Both the position numbers and the translations under genes were made by a program. The notes beneath the pieces were generated by a model. The model did not search any database and had not been told where the DNA came from. It saw nothing but the letters and a program-made list of their open reading frames with translations. A DNA stretch of 64,000 bases from Flavobacterium sp. CF108 (GTDB taxonomy: Bacteria > Bacteroidota > Bacteroidia > Flavobacteriales > Flavobacteriaceae): NCBI RefSeq assembly GCF_900129795.1, contig NZ_FQWW01000006.1, positions 1-64,000 on the forward strand. The letters are read 5' to 3'. Positions 16,352 through 25,133 of this stretch are shown here, in pieces (within the stretch, counting starts at the first letter, position 1; every line of letters starts with the position of its first letter).

Positions 16352-17362
16352 ATGCTAAACGAAGAACAAGAGAAATTTGTATTTGCTATAAATCATGAAA
16401 GTGATATCCCGAAATACCAGCAATTGGTAGACGGAATAACAAATGCAATTGCTGAAAATATATTGCAAAAGGGAGATTTACTTCCTTCGGTAAATAGTAT
16501 TTGCAAGACAAATCAGTTGTCGAGAGATACGGTTTTTAAGGCTTATACGATTTTAAAAGATCAGAATACGATTGAATCTGTACCTAATAAAGGATATTAT
16601 GTTTCGGGTGAAACAAGAAAAGTGCTTTTGGTTTTAGACACTTTTAAGGCATATAAAGAGGTTTTGTACCATTCGTTTGTCAATAATCTGCCGGATAATG
16701 TGATTACTGATGTGCAGTTTCATCATTATAATATTGATGTTTTTAAAACAATCATTAATAACGGAATCGGGAAGTATTACAAATATGTGGTGATGAATTT
16801 TGATCACAAGGAAATTGCTCCGGCTTTGTCGGCAATTTCAAAAGACAAACTGCTTTTGATAGACTGGAATATTCAGGCAGATAAAAGTAATAATTATGTT
16901 TTTCAGGATTTTGGAAAAGCTTTTTATGAGTCTTTGACAGAAGTGGCTGATTTGTTTAAAAAGTATAAAAAGATACAATTTGTGTATCCGGATTTTACCA
17001 ATCACCCGAAGGAAACGGTTGATTTTTTTAAGAAATTCTGTGCTGATTTTAGTTTTGAATATGAGATTGTAACAGATCCTAAAAAGTTCAATATCGAAAA
17101 AGGAATGGCTTATATCAGTGTAAGCGACAGGATTTTGGGATACTTTTTAGAGCAGTGTAAAGAAAAAGATTTTGAACCCGGAAAAGACGTTGGTTTTTTG
17201 TCGTATAACGAAACGCCAATGAAGAAATTTATTTATAAAGGAATTTCAGTTGTTTCAACTGATTTTAAGGAATTAGGAACCAAAGCAGCGGCATTTATTA
17301 CGCATGACGAAGAAACGAAATGTTATGTGCCGACAAATTTAATAATAAGAGAATCATTGTAG
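16352..17362 (+). CDS. GntR-type regulator with sugar-binding (LacI-like) domain, probable xylose regulator
   Basis: A 336-residue cytoplasmic regulator. The ATG at 16352 is preferred because it starts just ahead of the GntR domain; a longer reading from 16205 would translate the GC-rich intergenic element. Residues ~12-80 form a GntR winged helix (PKYQQLVDGITNAIAENILQKGDLLPSVNSI..., LSRDTVFKAYTILKDQ, VPNKGYYV). Residues ~85-330 resemble a periplasmic-binding-protein-like effector domain ending in GTKAAAFITHDEETKCYVPTNLIIRES, as in LacI proteins. This combination is known in Bacteroidota. It is followed after one base by xylB, so it very likely controls xylose catabolism, with xylose as the plausible effector. 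A tandem 10-bp repeat abuts the start codon. Confidence 0.88.
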   Translation: MLNEEQEKFVFAINHESDIPKYQQLVDGITNAIAENILQKGDLLPSVNSICKTNQLSRDTVFKAYTILKDQNTIESVPNKGYYVSGETRKVLLVLDTFKAYKEVLYHSFVNNLPDNVITDVQFHHYNIDVFKTIINNGIGKYYKYVVMNFDHKEIAPALSAISKDKLLLIDWNIQADKSNNYVFQDFGKAFYESLTEVADLFKKYKKIQFVYPDFTNHPKETVDFFKKFCADFSFEYEIVTDPKKFNIEKGMAYISVSDRILGYFLEQCKEKDFEPGKDVGFLSYNETPMKKFIYKGISVVSTDFKELGTKAAAFITHDEETKCYVPTNLIIRESL

Positions 17363-17363
17363 T

Positions 17364-18845
17364 ATGTATTATATCGGATATGATATTGGAAGTTCTTCAG
17401 TCAAGGCAGCCTTGGTAGAAGCAGAAACGGGTAAAAAAGTAATCGTTTTGAATGAACCGCAGAACGAAATGGAAATCTTGTCGATTCACCCGGATTGGGC
17501 AGAGCAGGATCCTGAAATTTGGTGGCAGCACATTTGCACGGCAACCAAAAGGGCGATTCGTGAAGCTAATATTGATGCATCGAAAATTCAGGGAATTGGT
17601 ATTTCGTACCAAATGCACGGATTGGTGATTGTGGATAAAGGCGGAAATGCACTTCGAAATTCAATTATTTGGTGCGACAGTCGTGCGGTTGAAATTGGTA
17701 ATACCGCTTTCGCCGAAATTGGAGAACAAAAATGTATGGAACATTTACTGAATTCTCCGGGGAATTTTACGGCTTCTAAACTAAAATGGGTGAAAGAAAA
17801 CGAGCCTGAAGTTTACAATAAAATTGATAAATACATGCTTCCGGGAGATTATATCGCTTTGAAATTAACAGGCGAAGTAACGACAACTAAAAATGGTTTG
17901 TCTGAAGGAATGCTTTGGGATTATAAAGAAAATAAAGTAGCCGATTGGCTTTTAGATTACTACGGAATCGATAAATCATTGACGCCAAAAATCGTAGAGA
18001 ATTTCACGAATCAGGGCGTTGTTACAGAACAAGCTTCGGCGGTATCTGGTCTTCCGGCCGGAATTCCGATTGTGTACAGAGCGGGAGATCAGCCAAATAA
18101 TGCTTTGGCTTTAAATGTTTTGAATCCGGGAGAAGTCGCGGCAACGGGCGGAACTTCGGGCGTATTTTATGCCGTAAGCGAAATGTCTTCTGGAAAAAGT
18201 ACGAGAGTAAACAATTTCGTTCACGTAAACTACGAATTGGAAACGCCGAGAGTTGGTAAACTTTTAAATATTAACGGAGCAGGAATTCAGTACAGATGGC
18301 TTCGTAATAATATGGGCAACGAAAGTTATGAAGCAATGAACGAAAAAGCTTCTAATATTGAGGTTGGATCTGAAGGCGTGGTCGTGATTCCGTTTGGAAA
18401 TGGCGCTGAACGTATGTTCAACAATAAAAACATTGGAACTCATTTTTTAAACCTCAACTTAAATATTCATAACAGCGCGCATTTGTTTAGAGCTTCTCTT
18501 GAAGGAATTGCTTTTTCGTTTGTATACGGAATGGAATGTTTAAAGGATGATAATGCGACAATTAATGTGATTAGAGCCGGAAATGATAATCTTTTCCGTT
18601 CGGAGATTTTTTCCAATACGGTGGCGACTTTAATTGGTCACGAAATTGAAATTTATAATACAACCGGAGCAGTTGGTGCGGCAAGAGCAGTTGGTTTAAA
18701 AGATGGTGATTACAGCAAATTTGGTGCTAATGTTAGTGACAACGATCATGTAATGACGTTTTTACCACTGCACAACGCAGCTCCTTACGAAACGGCTTAT
18801 AAAAAATGGAAACAAGAATTAGAATTAATATTAACAACTAAATAA
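17364..18845 (+). CDS. xylB: xylulokinase
   Basis: A 493-residue FGGY-family sugar kinase of normal xylulokinase length. The N-terminal phosphate-binding segment is YIGYDIGSSSVKAALVE (residues ~2-18). The xylulose-binding ISYQMHGLV lies near residue 78 and IIWCDSRA near 105. The catalytic Asp is in YRAGDQPNNAL near residue 240, followed by GEVAATGGTSGVF. The C-terminal FGGY signature region is around RAGNDNLFRSEIFSNTVA near 405. It phosphorylates D-xylulose to xylulose 5-phosphate with ATP. It is tightly placed between the GntR-type regulator (1 bp) and xylA (8 bp), forming one operon. Confidence 0.97.
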   Translation: MYYIGYDIGSSSVKAALVEAETGKKVIVLNEPQNEMEILSIHPDWAEQDPEIWWQHICTATKRAIREANIDASKIQGIGISYQMHGLVIVDKGGNALRNSIIWCDSRAVEIGNTAFAEIGEQKCMEHLLNSPGNFTASKLKWVKENEPEVYNKIDKYMLPGDYIALKLTGEVTTTKNGLSEGMLWDYKENKVADWLLDYYGIDKSLTPKIVENFTNQGVVTEQASAVSGLPAGIPIVYRAGDQPNNALALNVLNPGEVAATGGTSGVFYAVSEMSSGKSTRVNNFVHVNYELETPRVGKLLNINGAGIQYRWLRNNMGNESYEAMNEKASNIEVGSEGVVVIPFGNGAERMFNNKNIGTHFLNLNLNIHNSAHLFRASLEGIAFSFVYGMECLKDDNATINVIRAGNDNLFRSEIFSNTVATLIGHEIEIYNTTGAVGAARAVGLKDGDYSKFGANVSDNDHVMTFLPLHNAAPYETAYKKWKQELELILTTK

Positions 18846-18853
18846 AAGAACAA

Positions 18854-20179
18854 ATGATAGTTTTAGGAGATAAAGAATACTACAAAGGTATTGGCCAAAT
18901 AAAATTTGAAGGAAAAGAATCTGATAATCCGTTGGCATTTAAATATTACAATCCAGATCAAGTTGTAGCTGGAAAAACAATGCGTGAGCATTTTAGATTT
19001 GCAATTGCATACTGGCATACATTCTGCGGACAAGGAAGCGATCCATTCGGACCAGGAACGCAGCAATTTGCATGGGATCAATCTTCAGATCCGTATCAGG
19101 CGGCAAAAGATAAGGCAGATGCTGCTTTTGAATTTATCAGCAAAATGGGATTTGATTATTTCTGTTTCCACGATTATGATTTAATTGCTGAAGGAGCAAC
19201 TTTCGCAGAATCAGAAAAACGTTTAGCATTCATTACAGATTACTTAAAACAGAAAAAAGCAGAGTCTGGAATTAAATTGCTTTGGGGAACTTCAAACTGT
19301 TTCTCAAATCCAAGATTCATGAACGGAGCGGCTACAAATCCTGATTTTAATGTAGTAGCAAGAGCCGGAGGTCAAGTAAAATTAGCGCTTGATGCAACGA
19401 TTGCTTTAGGCGGAGAAAACTACGTATTCTGGGGTGGTAGAGAAGGTTACATGTCTTTATTAAATACAGATATGGGAAGAGAATTAGACCATATGGCACA
19501 ATTCCTTGCAATGTCTAGAGATTACGCAAGAGCGCAAGGTTTCAAAGGAACTTTCTTTATTGAGCCAAAACCAATGGAACCGTCAAAACACCAATACGAT
19601 TTTGACTCGGCAACAGCAATTGGATTCTTAAAAGAATACGGTTTAGATAAAGATTTCAAAATTAATATCGAGGTAAACCACGCTACATTGGCACAACACA
19701 CTTTCCAACACGAGTTAGAAGTTGCGGCAAAAGCTGGAATGTTAGGAAGCATCGATGCAAACAGAGGAGATTACCAAAACGGTTGGGATACAGACCAATT
19801 CCCTAATAACATTCAGGAAACTACTGAAGCTATGTTGGTTTTCTTAAAAGCTGGCGGATTACAAGGCGGTGGAGTTAATTTTGATGCTAAAATCAGAAGA
19901 AATTCTACAGATTTAGAAGATGTTTTCTTAGCGCATATTGGCGGTGCTGATACTTTTGCAAGAGCTTTATTGACGGCTGATAAAATTATCACTTCTTCTC
20001 CTTACGAAAAATTAAGAACAGAAAGATACAGCTCTTTTGATGCTGGAAAAGGTAAAGATTTCGAAAACGGAAAATTAAACCTTAAAGATTTATATGATAT
20101 CGCAAACCAAAACGGAGAGTTAACACTTCAAAGTGGTAAACAGGAATTGTTTGAAAATATCATTAACCAATATATTTAA
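18854..20179 (+). CDS. xylA: xylose isomerase
   Basis: A 441-residue TIM-barrel isomerase of the long (class II) type, nearly the same length as the E. coli enzyme. Landmarks are FAIAYWHTFCGQGSDPFG near residue 49, the catalytic-His segment FDYFCFHDYDL near 100, FIEPKPMEPSKHQYDFD near 235 with the first metal Glu, NIEVNHATLAQHTFQHELE near 271, and GSIDANRGDYQNGWDTDQFP near 300 with metal-binding Asp residues. It converts D-xylose to D-xylulose using two divalent metal ions in the cytoplasm. It is the last gene of the regulator-xylB-xylA operon; a perfect hairpin follows at 20200. Confidence 0.98.
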   Translation: MIVLGDKEYYKGIGQIKFEGKESDNPLAFKYYNPDQVVAGKTMREHFRFAIAYWHTFCGQGSDPFGPGTQQFAWDQSSDPYQAAKDKADAAFEFISKMGFDYFCFHDYDLIAEGATFAESEKRLAFITDYLKQKKAESGIKLLWGTSNCFSNPRFMNGAATNPDFNVVARAGGQVKLALDATIALGGENYVFWGGREGYMSLLNTDMGRELDHMAQFLAMSRDYARAQGFKGTFFIEPKPMEPSKHQYDFDSATAIGFLKEYGLDKDFKINIEVNHATLAQHTFQHELEVAAKAGMLGSIDANRGDYQNGWDTDQFPNNIQETTEAMLVFLKAGGLQGGGVNFDAKIRRNSTDLEDVFLAHIGGADTFARALLTADKIITSSPYEKLRTERYSSFDAGKGKDFENGKLNLKDLYDIANQNGELTLQSGKQELFENIINQYI

Positions 20180-20199
20180 TTGGTAAAATCCATGAAGTT

Positions 20200-20232
20200 A
20201 GACCTGACAGGTTTTTAAAACCTGTCAGGTCT
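20200..20232 (+). terminator. palindrome after xylA (copy 2 of the GACCTGACAGG family)
   Basis: AGACCTGACAGGTTT at 20200-20214 pairs with 20218-20232, 15 bp with a 3-base loop. It matches the stem of the palindrome at 12161-12193. There is no strong T-run, so a termination role is only plausible. Confidence 0.6.
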
Positions 20233-20553
20233 CTATAAAGATCTATTAGTGAGAAACTATCTAAAGAAATACAATTAAATTTCAATGTGATAGCTGTAGA
20301 AAGTGCAAATTGTTCAACAGCTGTTTCTATGATTTTTTAGATACAAATAGAGAGAATGTGTATTAAGATTATGACTTGTTTTTGAGATTTAGATTGGAAG
20401 AAAATAGATTGAAGGTTTAGTTACTATTTTTTAATAATCAAAACGAAGAAATAGAGTCAGTTTGATAAAATTATTAAGTGAGTTATTTTTTTATTGAAGG
20501 TTTTTTGAAGAGCAGAATCGGTCGAAATGCACATTTTTTTCTCGCTAGATGTT
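20233..20553. other. AT-rich intergenic stretch, no gene seen
   Basis: No credible coding region. A weak stem, AGCTGT...ACAGCT near 20290-20330, is followed by GATTTTTT. Otherwise I see nothing in it. Confidence 0.6.
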
Positions 20554-20577
20554 AGACGCACTGCTGTGCGTCTCTAC
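20554..20577. repeat. single arm of the GACGCACTGCTGTGCGTC palindrome family
   Basis: AGACGCACTGCTGTGCGTCT followed by CTAC; the arm is itself a hairpin (7-bp stem, TGCT loop). Here it stands alone, whereas at 34457, 35371 and 54550-54885 it occurs as inverted pairs. Confidence 0.85.
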
Positions 20578-20594
20578 AAATTACACACAATCTT

Positions 20595-20693
20595 TGTCAT
20601 TTCGACTGAAAGGAGAAATCGCACAAGAAACTCTGCAAAGATTGACGATTTTGCATGTCGAATTACTCGTGCGATTTCTCGTTCGAAATGACA
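20595..20693. repeat. two-part inverted repeat before the transaldolase-like gene
   Basis: The outer arms TGTCATTTCGA (20595-20605) and TCGAAATGACA (20683-20693), and the inner arms GAGAAATCGCAC (20613-20624) and GTGCGATTTCTC (20669-20680), are perfectly complementary. Related words occur at 12087-12160. Confidence 0.8.
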
Positions 20694-20762
20694 AACTACA
20701 CAATTACACTCCATTCAAATTGCAGACCACACAATAACCACGAACTTTAAACCAAAAAACTT

Positions 20763-21419
20763 ATGAAATTTTTTATTGATACCGCTAATCTCGAAGACAT
20801 TCGAGAAGCGCAATCTCTTGGTGTTCTCGACGGCGTAACCACCAATCCGTCTTTGATGGCAAAAGAAGGAATTACAGGAAAAGGAAATATCCTAAAACAT
20901 TACTTAGACATTTGTAATATTGTCGATGGCGATGTTTCTGCTGAGGTAATTTCAACTGATTTTGACGGAATGATAAGAGAAGGAGAGGAGCTTGCCGCTT
21001 TACATCCGCAGATCGTGGTGAAGTTACCCATGATTGGCGACGGTATAAAAGCTTGTAAATATTTTTCTTCAAAAGGAATTAAAACAAATGTAACATTAGT
21101 ATTTTCGGCAGGGCAGGCATTATTGGCTGCAAAAGCTGGAGCAACTTATGTTTCGCCATTTTTAGGAAGATTGGATGATGTTTCGACAGACGGAATGCAT
21201 TTAATTGCTGAAATCAGGGAAATTTATGATAATTACGATTATCAAACGCAGATACTTTCTGCTTCAGTGCGACATACGATGCATATTGTAAATTGTGCTA
21301 AAGTTGGATCAGATATTATGACCGGACCGCTTTCGGCAATTAAAGGATTATTGAAACATCCGCTTACTGATATTGGTTTAAAACAGTTTGTTGAAGATGC
21401 TAAAAAAATGAATCTCTAA
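20763..21419 (+). CDS. transaldolase-like protein (TalC/fructose-6-phosphate aldolase family)
   Basis: A 218-residue short transaldolase of full family length. It opens with MKFFIDTANLEDIREAQSLGVLDGVTTNPSL, where the Asp and Asn are active-site residues. The Schiff-base Lys is in PQIVVKLPMIGDGIKACKYF near residue 86. GIKTNVTLVFS and AGATYVSPFLGRLDD follow, and the C-terminus has SDIMTGPLSAIKGLLKHPLTDIGL. Small enzymes of this group act either as true transaldolases in the pentose phosphate pathway or as fructose-6-phosphate aldolases; sequence alone does not decide. Lying between xylA and the xylan SusC gene, a transaldolase role that channels xylulose 5-phosphate into hexose phosphates fits best. 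Confidence 0.9.
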   Translation: MKFFIDTANLEDIREAQSLGVLDGVTTNPSLMAKEGITGKGNILKHYLDICNIVDGDVSAEVISTDFDGMIREGEELAALHPQIVVKLPMIGDGIKACKYFSSKGIKTNVTLVFSAGQALLAAKAGATYVSPFLGRLDDVSTDGMHLIAEIREIYDNYDYQTQILSASVRHTMHIVNCAKVGSDIMTGPLSAIKGLLKHPLTDIGLKQFVEDAKKMNL

Positions 21420-21445
21420 ACCCTAAATACACAACGCAATGACTA

Positions 21446-21476
21446 AGCTCTTTTCTTCTTGAAAAGGGCTTTTTTT
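21446..21476 (+). terminator. rho-independent terminator after the transaldolase-like gene
   Basis: AGCTCTTTTC pairs (one G-U) with GAAAAGGGCT around a TTCTT loop and is followed by seven T. It isolates the SusC unit downstream. Confidence 0.9.
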
Positions 21477-21488
21477 GTAACTTTTCAA

Positions 21489-21498
21489 CAACCGATTG
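21489..21498 (+). promoter_or_regulatory. LacI-type operator 5
   Basis: CAACCGATTG in the context CAACAACCGATTGCC, 13 bp after the terminator. TAACTTTT at 21478-21485, a 7/8 match to a -7 box, lies 3 bp upstream, the same geometry as at operators 1 and 3. Confidence 0.6.
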
Positions 21499-21810
21499 CC
21501 TTTTTGAACAGTTTTTAAATCAAATAATTTTAGAGATGCGCTTGTATTCAGCTTTTCTTTAGAATATTAAGTTAAAATTTCAATTATTCTGTACTTTTTA
21601 TATTACTAAAACGATGTAGATGTATTGAAAATATCTTAAATCCTTCATTTTATGCTTTTTTTAATATTTTGAACAAAACAGTTTTTTATTCATAATCTTT
21701 TGAATGATTACGTTTATAAATATGAGTATAATTTAATTTTTTAGGATTATAAGTAAACTATGTGTTTTTTTAAGATACTATTTTTATAAAATTCTTAAAT
21801 AAAATTAACG
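21499..21810. other. AT-rich spacer between operators 5 and 6
   Basis: About 310 bp without any supported gene, very AT-rich, with several TTTTT tracts. It may only space the two operators, or it may hold an untranslated leader or upstream activator sites. Confidence 0.5.
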
Positions 21811-21847
21811 CAACCGATTGTGTGTTATTGTTTTTTATATATATTTG
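21811..21847 (+). promoter_or_regulatory. LacI-type operator 6 overlapping the susC promoter
   Basis: CAACCGATTG at 21811-21820 ends in TTG (21818-21820), which lies exactly 19 nt before TATATTTG (21840-21847), a perfect TAnnTTTG. This is a full Bacteroidota promoter with the operator covering its -33 element. The start codon of SusC is 107 bp further on. Confidence 0.7.
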
Positions 21848-21953
21848 TTTTAATAATGGTTATGAGTTGTTTTTATTCTGAAAACAGCTTCTGCATCATT
21901 TCATAAAAAAAAACTAACTAAACCATACTATTAACTCATTAAACTAATTATTT

Positions 21954-24900
21954 ATGACTAACCTTTTAATTACTAAAAGCAAATCAAAATACTTTAAAAA
22001 TTTAGGGTACTTAATCCTGATGTTGGTATTTTCTGCTGCGGTAAATGCACAAACCACTGTGTCAGGAACAGTTTCTGATAGTAACGGACCAATACCGGGA
22101 GTAAACATTTTTGTAAAAGGAACTAAAATCAGTTCAGTTTCTAATTTTGACGGAACGTATACCATCAGCCCGGTTCCCGCAAATGCAACTTTATCCTTCA
22201 GCTTTATTGGTTATAAATCAAAAGACGTTGCGGTTGCTAACAAAAGCAAAGTAGATGTAACACTTGAAGAAGATGTAAGCAGCTTAAAAGAAGTTGTCGT
22301 GGTAGGTTACGGCACCATGAAAAGATCTGACTTAACAGGTTCTGTTTCATCAGTAACAAGTCAGGCAGTTACACAATCGGTAACAACATCAATCGAGCAG
22401 GTTTTACAAGGACGTGCGGCGGGTGTAAACGTACAGGCAAACAACGGTGCGCCGGGAGCAAGTTCTTCTATTCGTATTCGTGGTATCAGTTCGCTAACAG
22501 GATCAAATGAACCAATCTTTGTAATCGACGGTGTTATTATCGACAATACAACAAGTTCAGTAAACACGAATCCGCTTTCTATGATTAATCCATCAGATAT
22601 TGTTTCGATGGATGTTTTAAAAGATGCTTCTGCAACTGCAATTTACGGTTCGAGAGCGGCAAACGGGGTTATTATTGTAACCACAAAACGCGGTAAAAAA
22701 GGCGATCTTACTTTAAACTTTGACAGTTATGTAGGATGGCAGGAAATTCCGAAACATTTGGATTTATTAAACCTTAGAGAATACGGAACATTAAAAAACA
22801 CACGTTCGGACTTAGGAATTGTACAGCGTGATAATACCTTTATTCGTCCTGATTTATTGGGCGAAGGAACAGACTGGCAGAAAGAATTGTTCAACACCGC
22901 TTTAATGCAGAGTTACAATTTATCAGCTTCAGGAGGCTCAGAAAGTACAACTTACTCTTTAGGAATTGGTTATTTAGATCAGGAAGGTATAGCAATTGGT
23001 TCTTCATTTGACCGTTTCAATTTAAGAGGAGTTGTAGATTCTCAGGTAAAAAGCTTTTTAAAATTGGGAGTAAACTTTGCCCTGAGTCAATACAATCAAA
23101 CCACAACGGTTACAGACGATGCTTTAATCATAACCGCTTTAAAACAAACGCCAAACGTTGCGGTTCGTAATGCTGATGGAAGTTTTGACGGCCCTGATAC
23201 TACAGAATTCGTTCAAAATAATCCAATAGGTTTAGCTTCTATAAAAGACAATCACAATAAAAATTACGCTATTAGAGCTAATACGTATGCTGAAATTGGT
23301 TTTACAAAAGAACTTAAATTCAAAACACAATATTCGTTAGATTACGGATTTGCAAACAATTATACTTTTAATCCATCGTATACTTTTGGAGCATTGGTAA
23401 ACGATGTGCGCGAAGGAACAAGAACAAAATCAAACAGTGCATTTTGGAGCTGGAACAATTTATTGACTTACAATAAAACTTTTGGCGCACATACCATTAA
23501 TGCCATGTTAGGTCAGGAAATGCAGGAATCAAGCTGGGAAAACCTTTACGGATACCGTTCTGGTTACATCACAAACGGCGCTACAGATTTAAATGCCGGA
23601 GATGCTACAACAGCCAGAAACTCAAATGCAAGCAGTGTAAGTTCTATCAGCTCTTACTTCGGAAGATTGTTTTATTCTTTCAATGATAAATATTTACTGA
23701 CTGCGACTTTAAGACGAGACGGATCTTCAAAATTTGCAGAAGAAAACCGTTGGGGATGGTTTCCGTCAGCAGCTTTGGCCTGGAAAATTTCAAATGAAAA
23801 TTTCTTAAAAGAAAACAAAACCATCAACAATTTAAAATTGCGTTTAGGATGGGGAGCCGTTGGTAATCAAAGTGCGCCAAACTACGCTTATACTTCAATT
23901 TACGGATCTTCGGCAACAAACTGGGGAACTGGACAATTGGCAGGAAATACAGCAAATCCAGACATTAAATGGGAAACCACATATTCAAGCAACTTAGGTT
24001 TAGACCTTGGACTTTTTAACAACAGAGTAGAATTAGTTGCCGATGTGTATTACAAAAAAACAAACGACTTATTGCTTGAACTTCCATTGCCGGCTTACGT
24101 AGGAACAACGGGACAAGGGGCGACAAGACCGCCAACAGTAAATATTGGATCTCTTGAAAATAAAGGATTTGAGTTTAGTTTGAATACCATTAATATGGAG
24201 AGAAAAGATTTTATATGGAAATCGAATATTGTTTTCTCAATGAACAGAAGCAAGGTTTTGGCACTTAATACAGAATCTGGCGTATTAAATAAAAACATTC
24301 AACAAGGTTCTGATGTCACAACTGTTACCAGAACGGCGGTTGGAGAAGCAATTGGACAATTTTACGGTTACAAAGTGATTGGCCGATTTGAAAAAGCTAC
24401 AGATTTCTATTATAAAGATAAAGACGGAGTGGTAAAACCAACGGCTTTGCCAGAAGGAATGGCGATTGGTGAAAACGGTGTTTGGATTGGAGATTATATT
24501 TTTGAAGATGTAAACAAAGACGGAATCATCAACGAAAAAGACCGCGATTACATCGGAAATCCGGCTCCAGATTTCACATTCGGTATCGGAAACACATTTT
24601 CTTTCCAGGGATTTGATATCAACATTTTGCTGACAGGTTCTTACGGAAATGATATCGTAAACTACCAAAGACGCTGGTTAGAAAATCCTCGTGAAAATAC
24701 CAATTTATTGAAATCTTCTTTAGGATATGCGCAATTAGAATTAATCGATCCAAACGGGCCAAACGATTATCGTAATGTACAAATTGTGGGCGGAGATCCA
24801 TATATGACCAGAATTGCGGCATCGTCTGCATCATCAGCATCAAACTACCGTTTCAGCAACCGATTTGTAGAAGATGGTTCTTATGTAAGAGTAAAAAATA

Positions 24901-25121
24901 TTTCGATAGGATATAATCTTCCAAAGAAATTATATTCTAAATACGGAATCTCAAACATTAAGATATATTCTAACGCTCAAAACGTTTTAACCTTTACAAA
25001 ATACAAAGGTTACGATCCAGAAGTGGGATCAATTAATCAGGATGCGCTTTTAAGTGGTATTGATAATGGACGTTATCCTTCGCCAATTATTACAACGCTT
25101 GGATTGAATGTTAATTTCTAA
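21954..25121 (+). CDS. SusC-like TonB-dependent outer-membrane transporter (xylan locus)
   Basis: A 1055-residue SusC/RagA protein. The N-terminus has a hydrophobic signal (LGYLILMLVFSAAVNAQ), then a carboxypeptidase-regulatory-like fold (TVSGTVSDSNGPIPGVNIFVKGT, residues ~35-110). The plug domain follows, with VVVVGYGTMKRSDLTGSVSSV, LQGRAAGVNVQANNGAPG and VIDGVIIDN. LKDASATAIYGSRAANGVII is the SusC hallmark near residue 223. The rest is a 22-strand barrel ending in ITTLGLNVNF. It imports oligosaccharides together with the SusD protein encoded 12 bp downstream, using TonB energy. Enzymes around it point to glucuronoxylan fragments. Two operators and a canonical promoter precede it. Confidence 0.97.
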   Translation: MTNLLITKSKSKYFKNLGYLILMLVFSAAVNAQTTVSGTVSDSNGPIPGVNIFVKGTKISSVSNFDGTYTISPVPANATLSFSFIGYKSKDVAVANKSKVDVTLEEDVSSLKEVVVVGYGTMKRSDLTGSVSSVTSQAVTQSVTTSIEQVLQGRAAGVNVQANNGAPGASSSIRIRGISSLTGSNEPIFVIDGVIIDNTTSSVNTNPLSMINPSDIVSMDVLKDASATAIYGSRAANGVIIVTTKRGKKGDLTLNFDSYVGWQEIPKHLDLLNLREYGTLKNTRSDLGIVQRDNTFIRPDLLGEGTDWQKELFNTALMQSYNLSASGGSESTTYSLGIGYLDQEGIAIGSSFDRFNLRGVVDSQVKSFLKLGVNFALSQYNQTTTVTDDALIITALKQTPNVAVRNADGSFDGPDTTEFVQNNPIGLASIKDNHNKNYAIRANTYAEIGFTKELKFKTQYSLDYGFANNYTFNPSYTFGALVNDVREGTRTKSNSAFWSWNNLLTYNKTFGAHTINAMLGQEMQESSWENLYGYRSGYITNGATDLNAGDATTARNSNASSVSSISSYFGRLFYSFNDKYLLTATLRRDGSSKFAEENRWGWFPSAALAWKISNENFLKENKTINNLKLRLGWGAVGNQSAPNYAYTSIYGSSATNWGTGQLAGNTANPDIKWETTYSSNLGLDLGLFNNRVELVADVYYKKTNDLLLELPLPAYVGTTGQGATRPPTVNIGSLENKGFEFSLNTINMERKDFIWKSNIVFSMNRSKVLALNTESGVLNKNIQQGSDVTTVTRTAVGEAIGQFYGYKVIGRFEKATDFYYKDKDGVVKPTALPEGMAIGENGVWIGDYIFEDVNKDGIINEKDRDYIGNPAPDFTFGIGNTFSFQGFDINILLTGSYGNDIVNYQRRWLENPRENTNLLKSSLGYAQLELIDPNGPNDYRNVQIVGGDPYMTRIAASSASSASNYRFSNRFVEDGSYVRVKNISIGYNLPKKLYSKYGISNIKIYSNAQNVLTFTKYKGYDPEVGSINQDALLSGIDNGRYPSPIITTLGLNVNF

Positions 25122-25133
25122 AATTTACAGACT

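Noticed and set aside
20549..20737. 62-codon open frame before the transaldolase-like gene
   Set aside because: It is made of two palindromic repeats read through; no protein-like features.
24285..24668. 127-codon minus-strand frame inside the first SusC gene
   Set aside because: Antisense shadow of a conserved barrel region; no domain or start signal.
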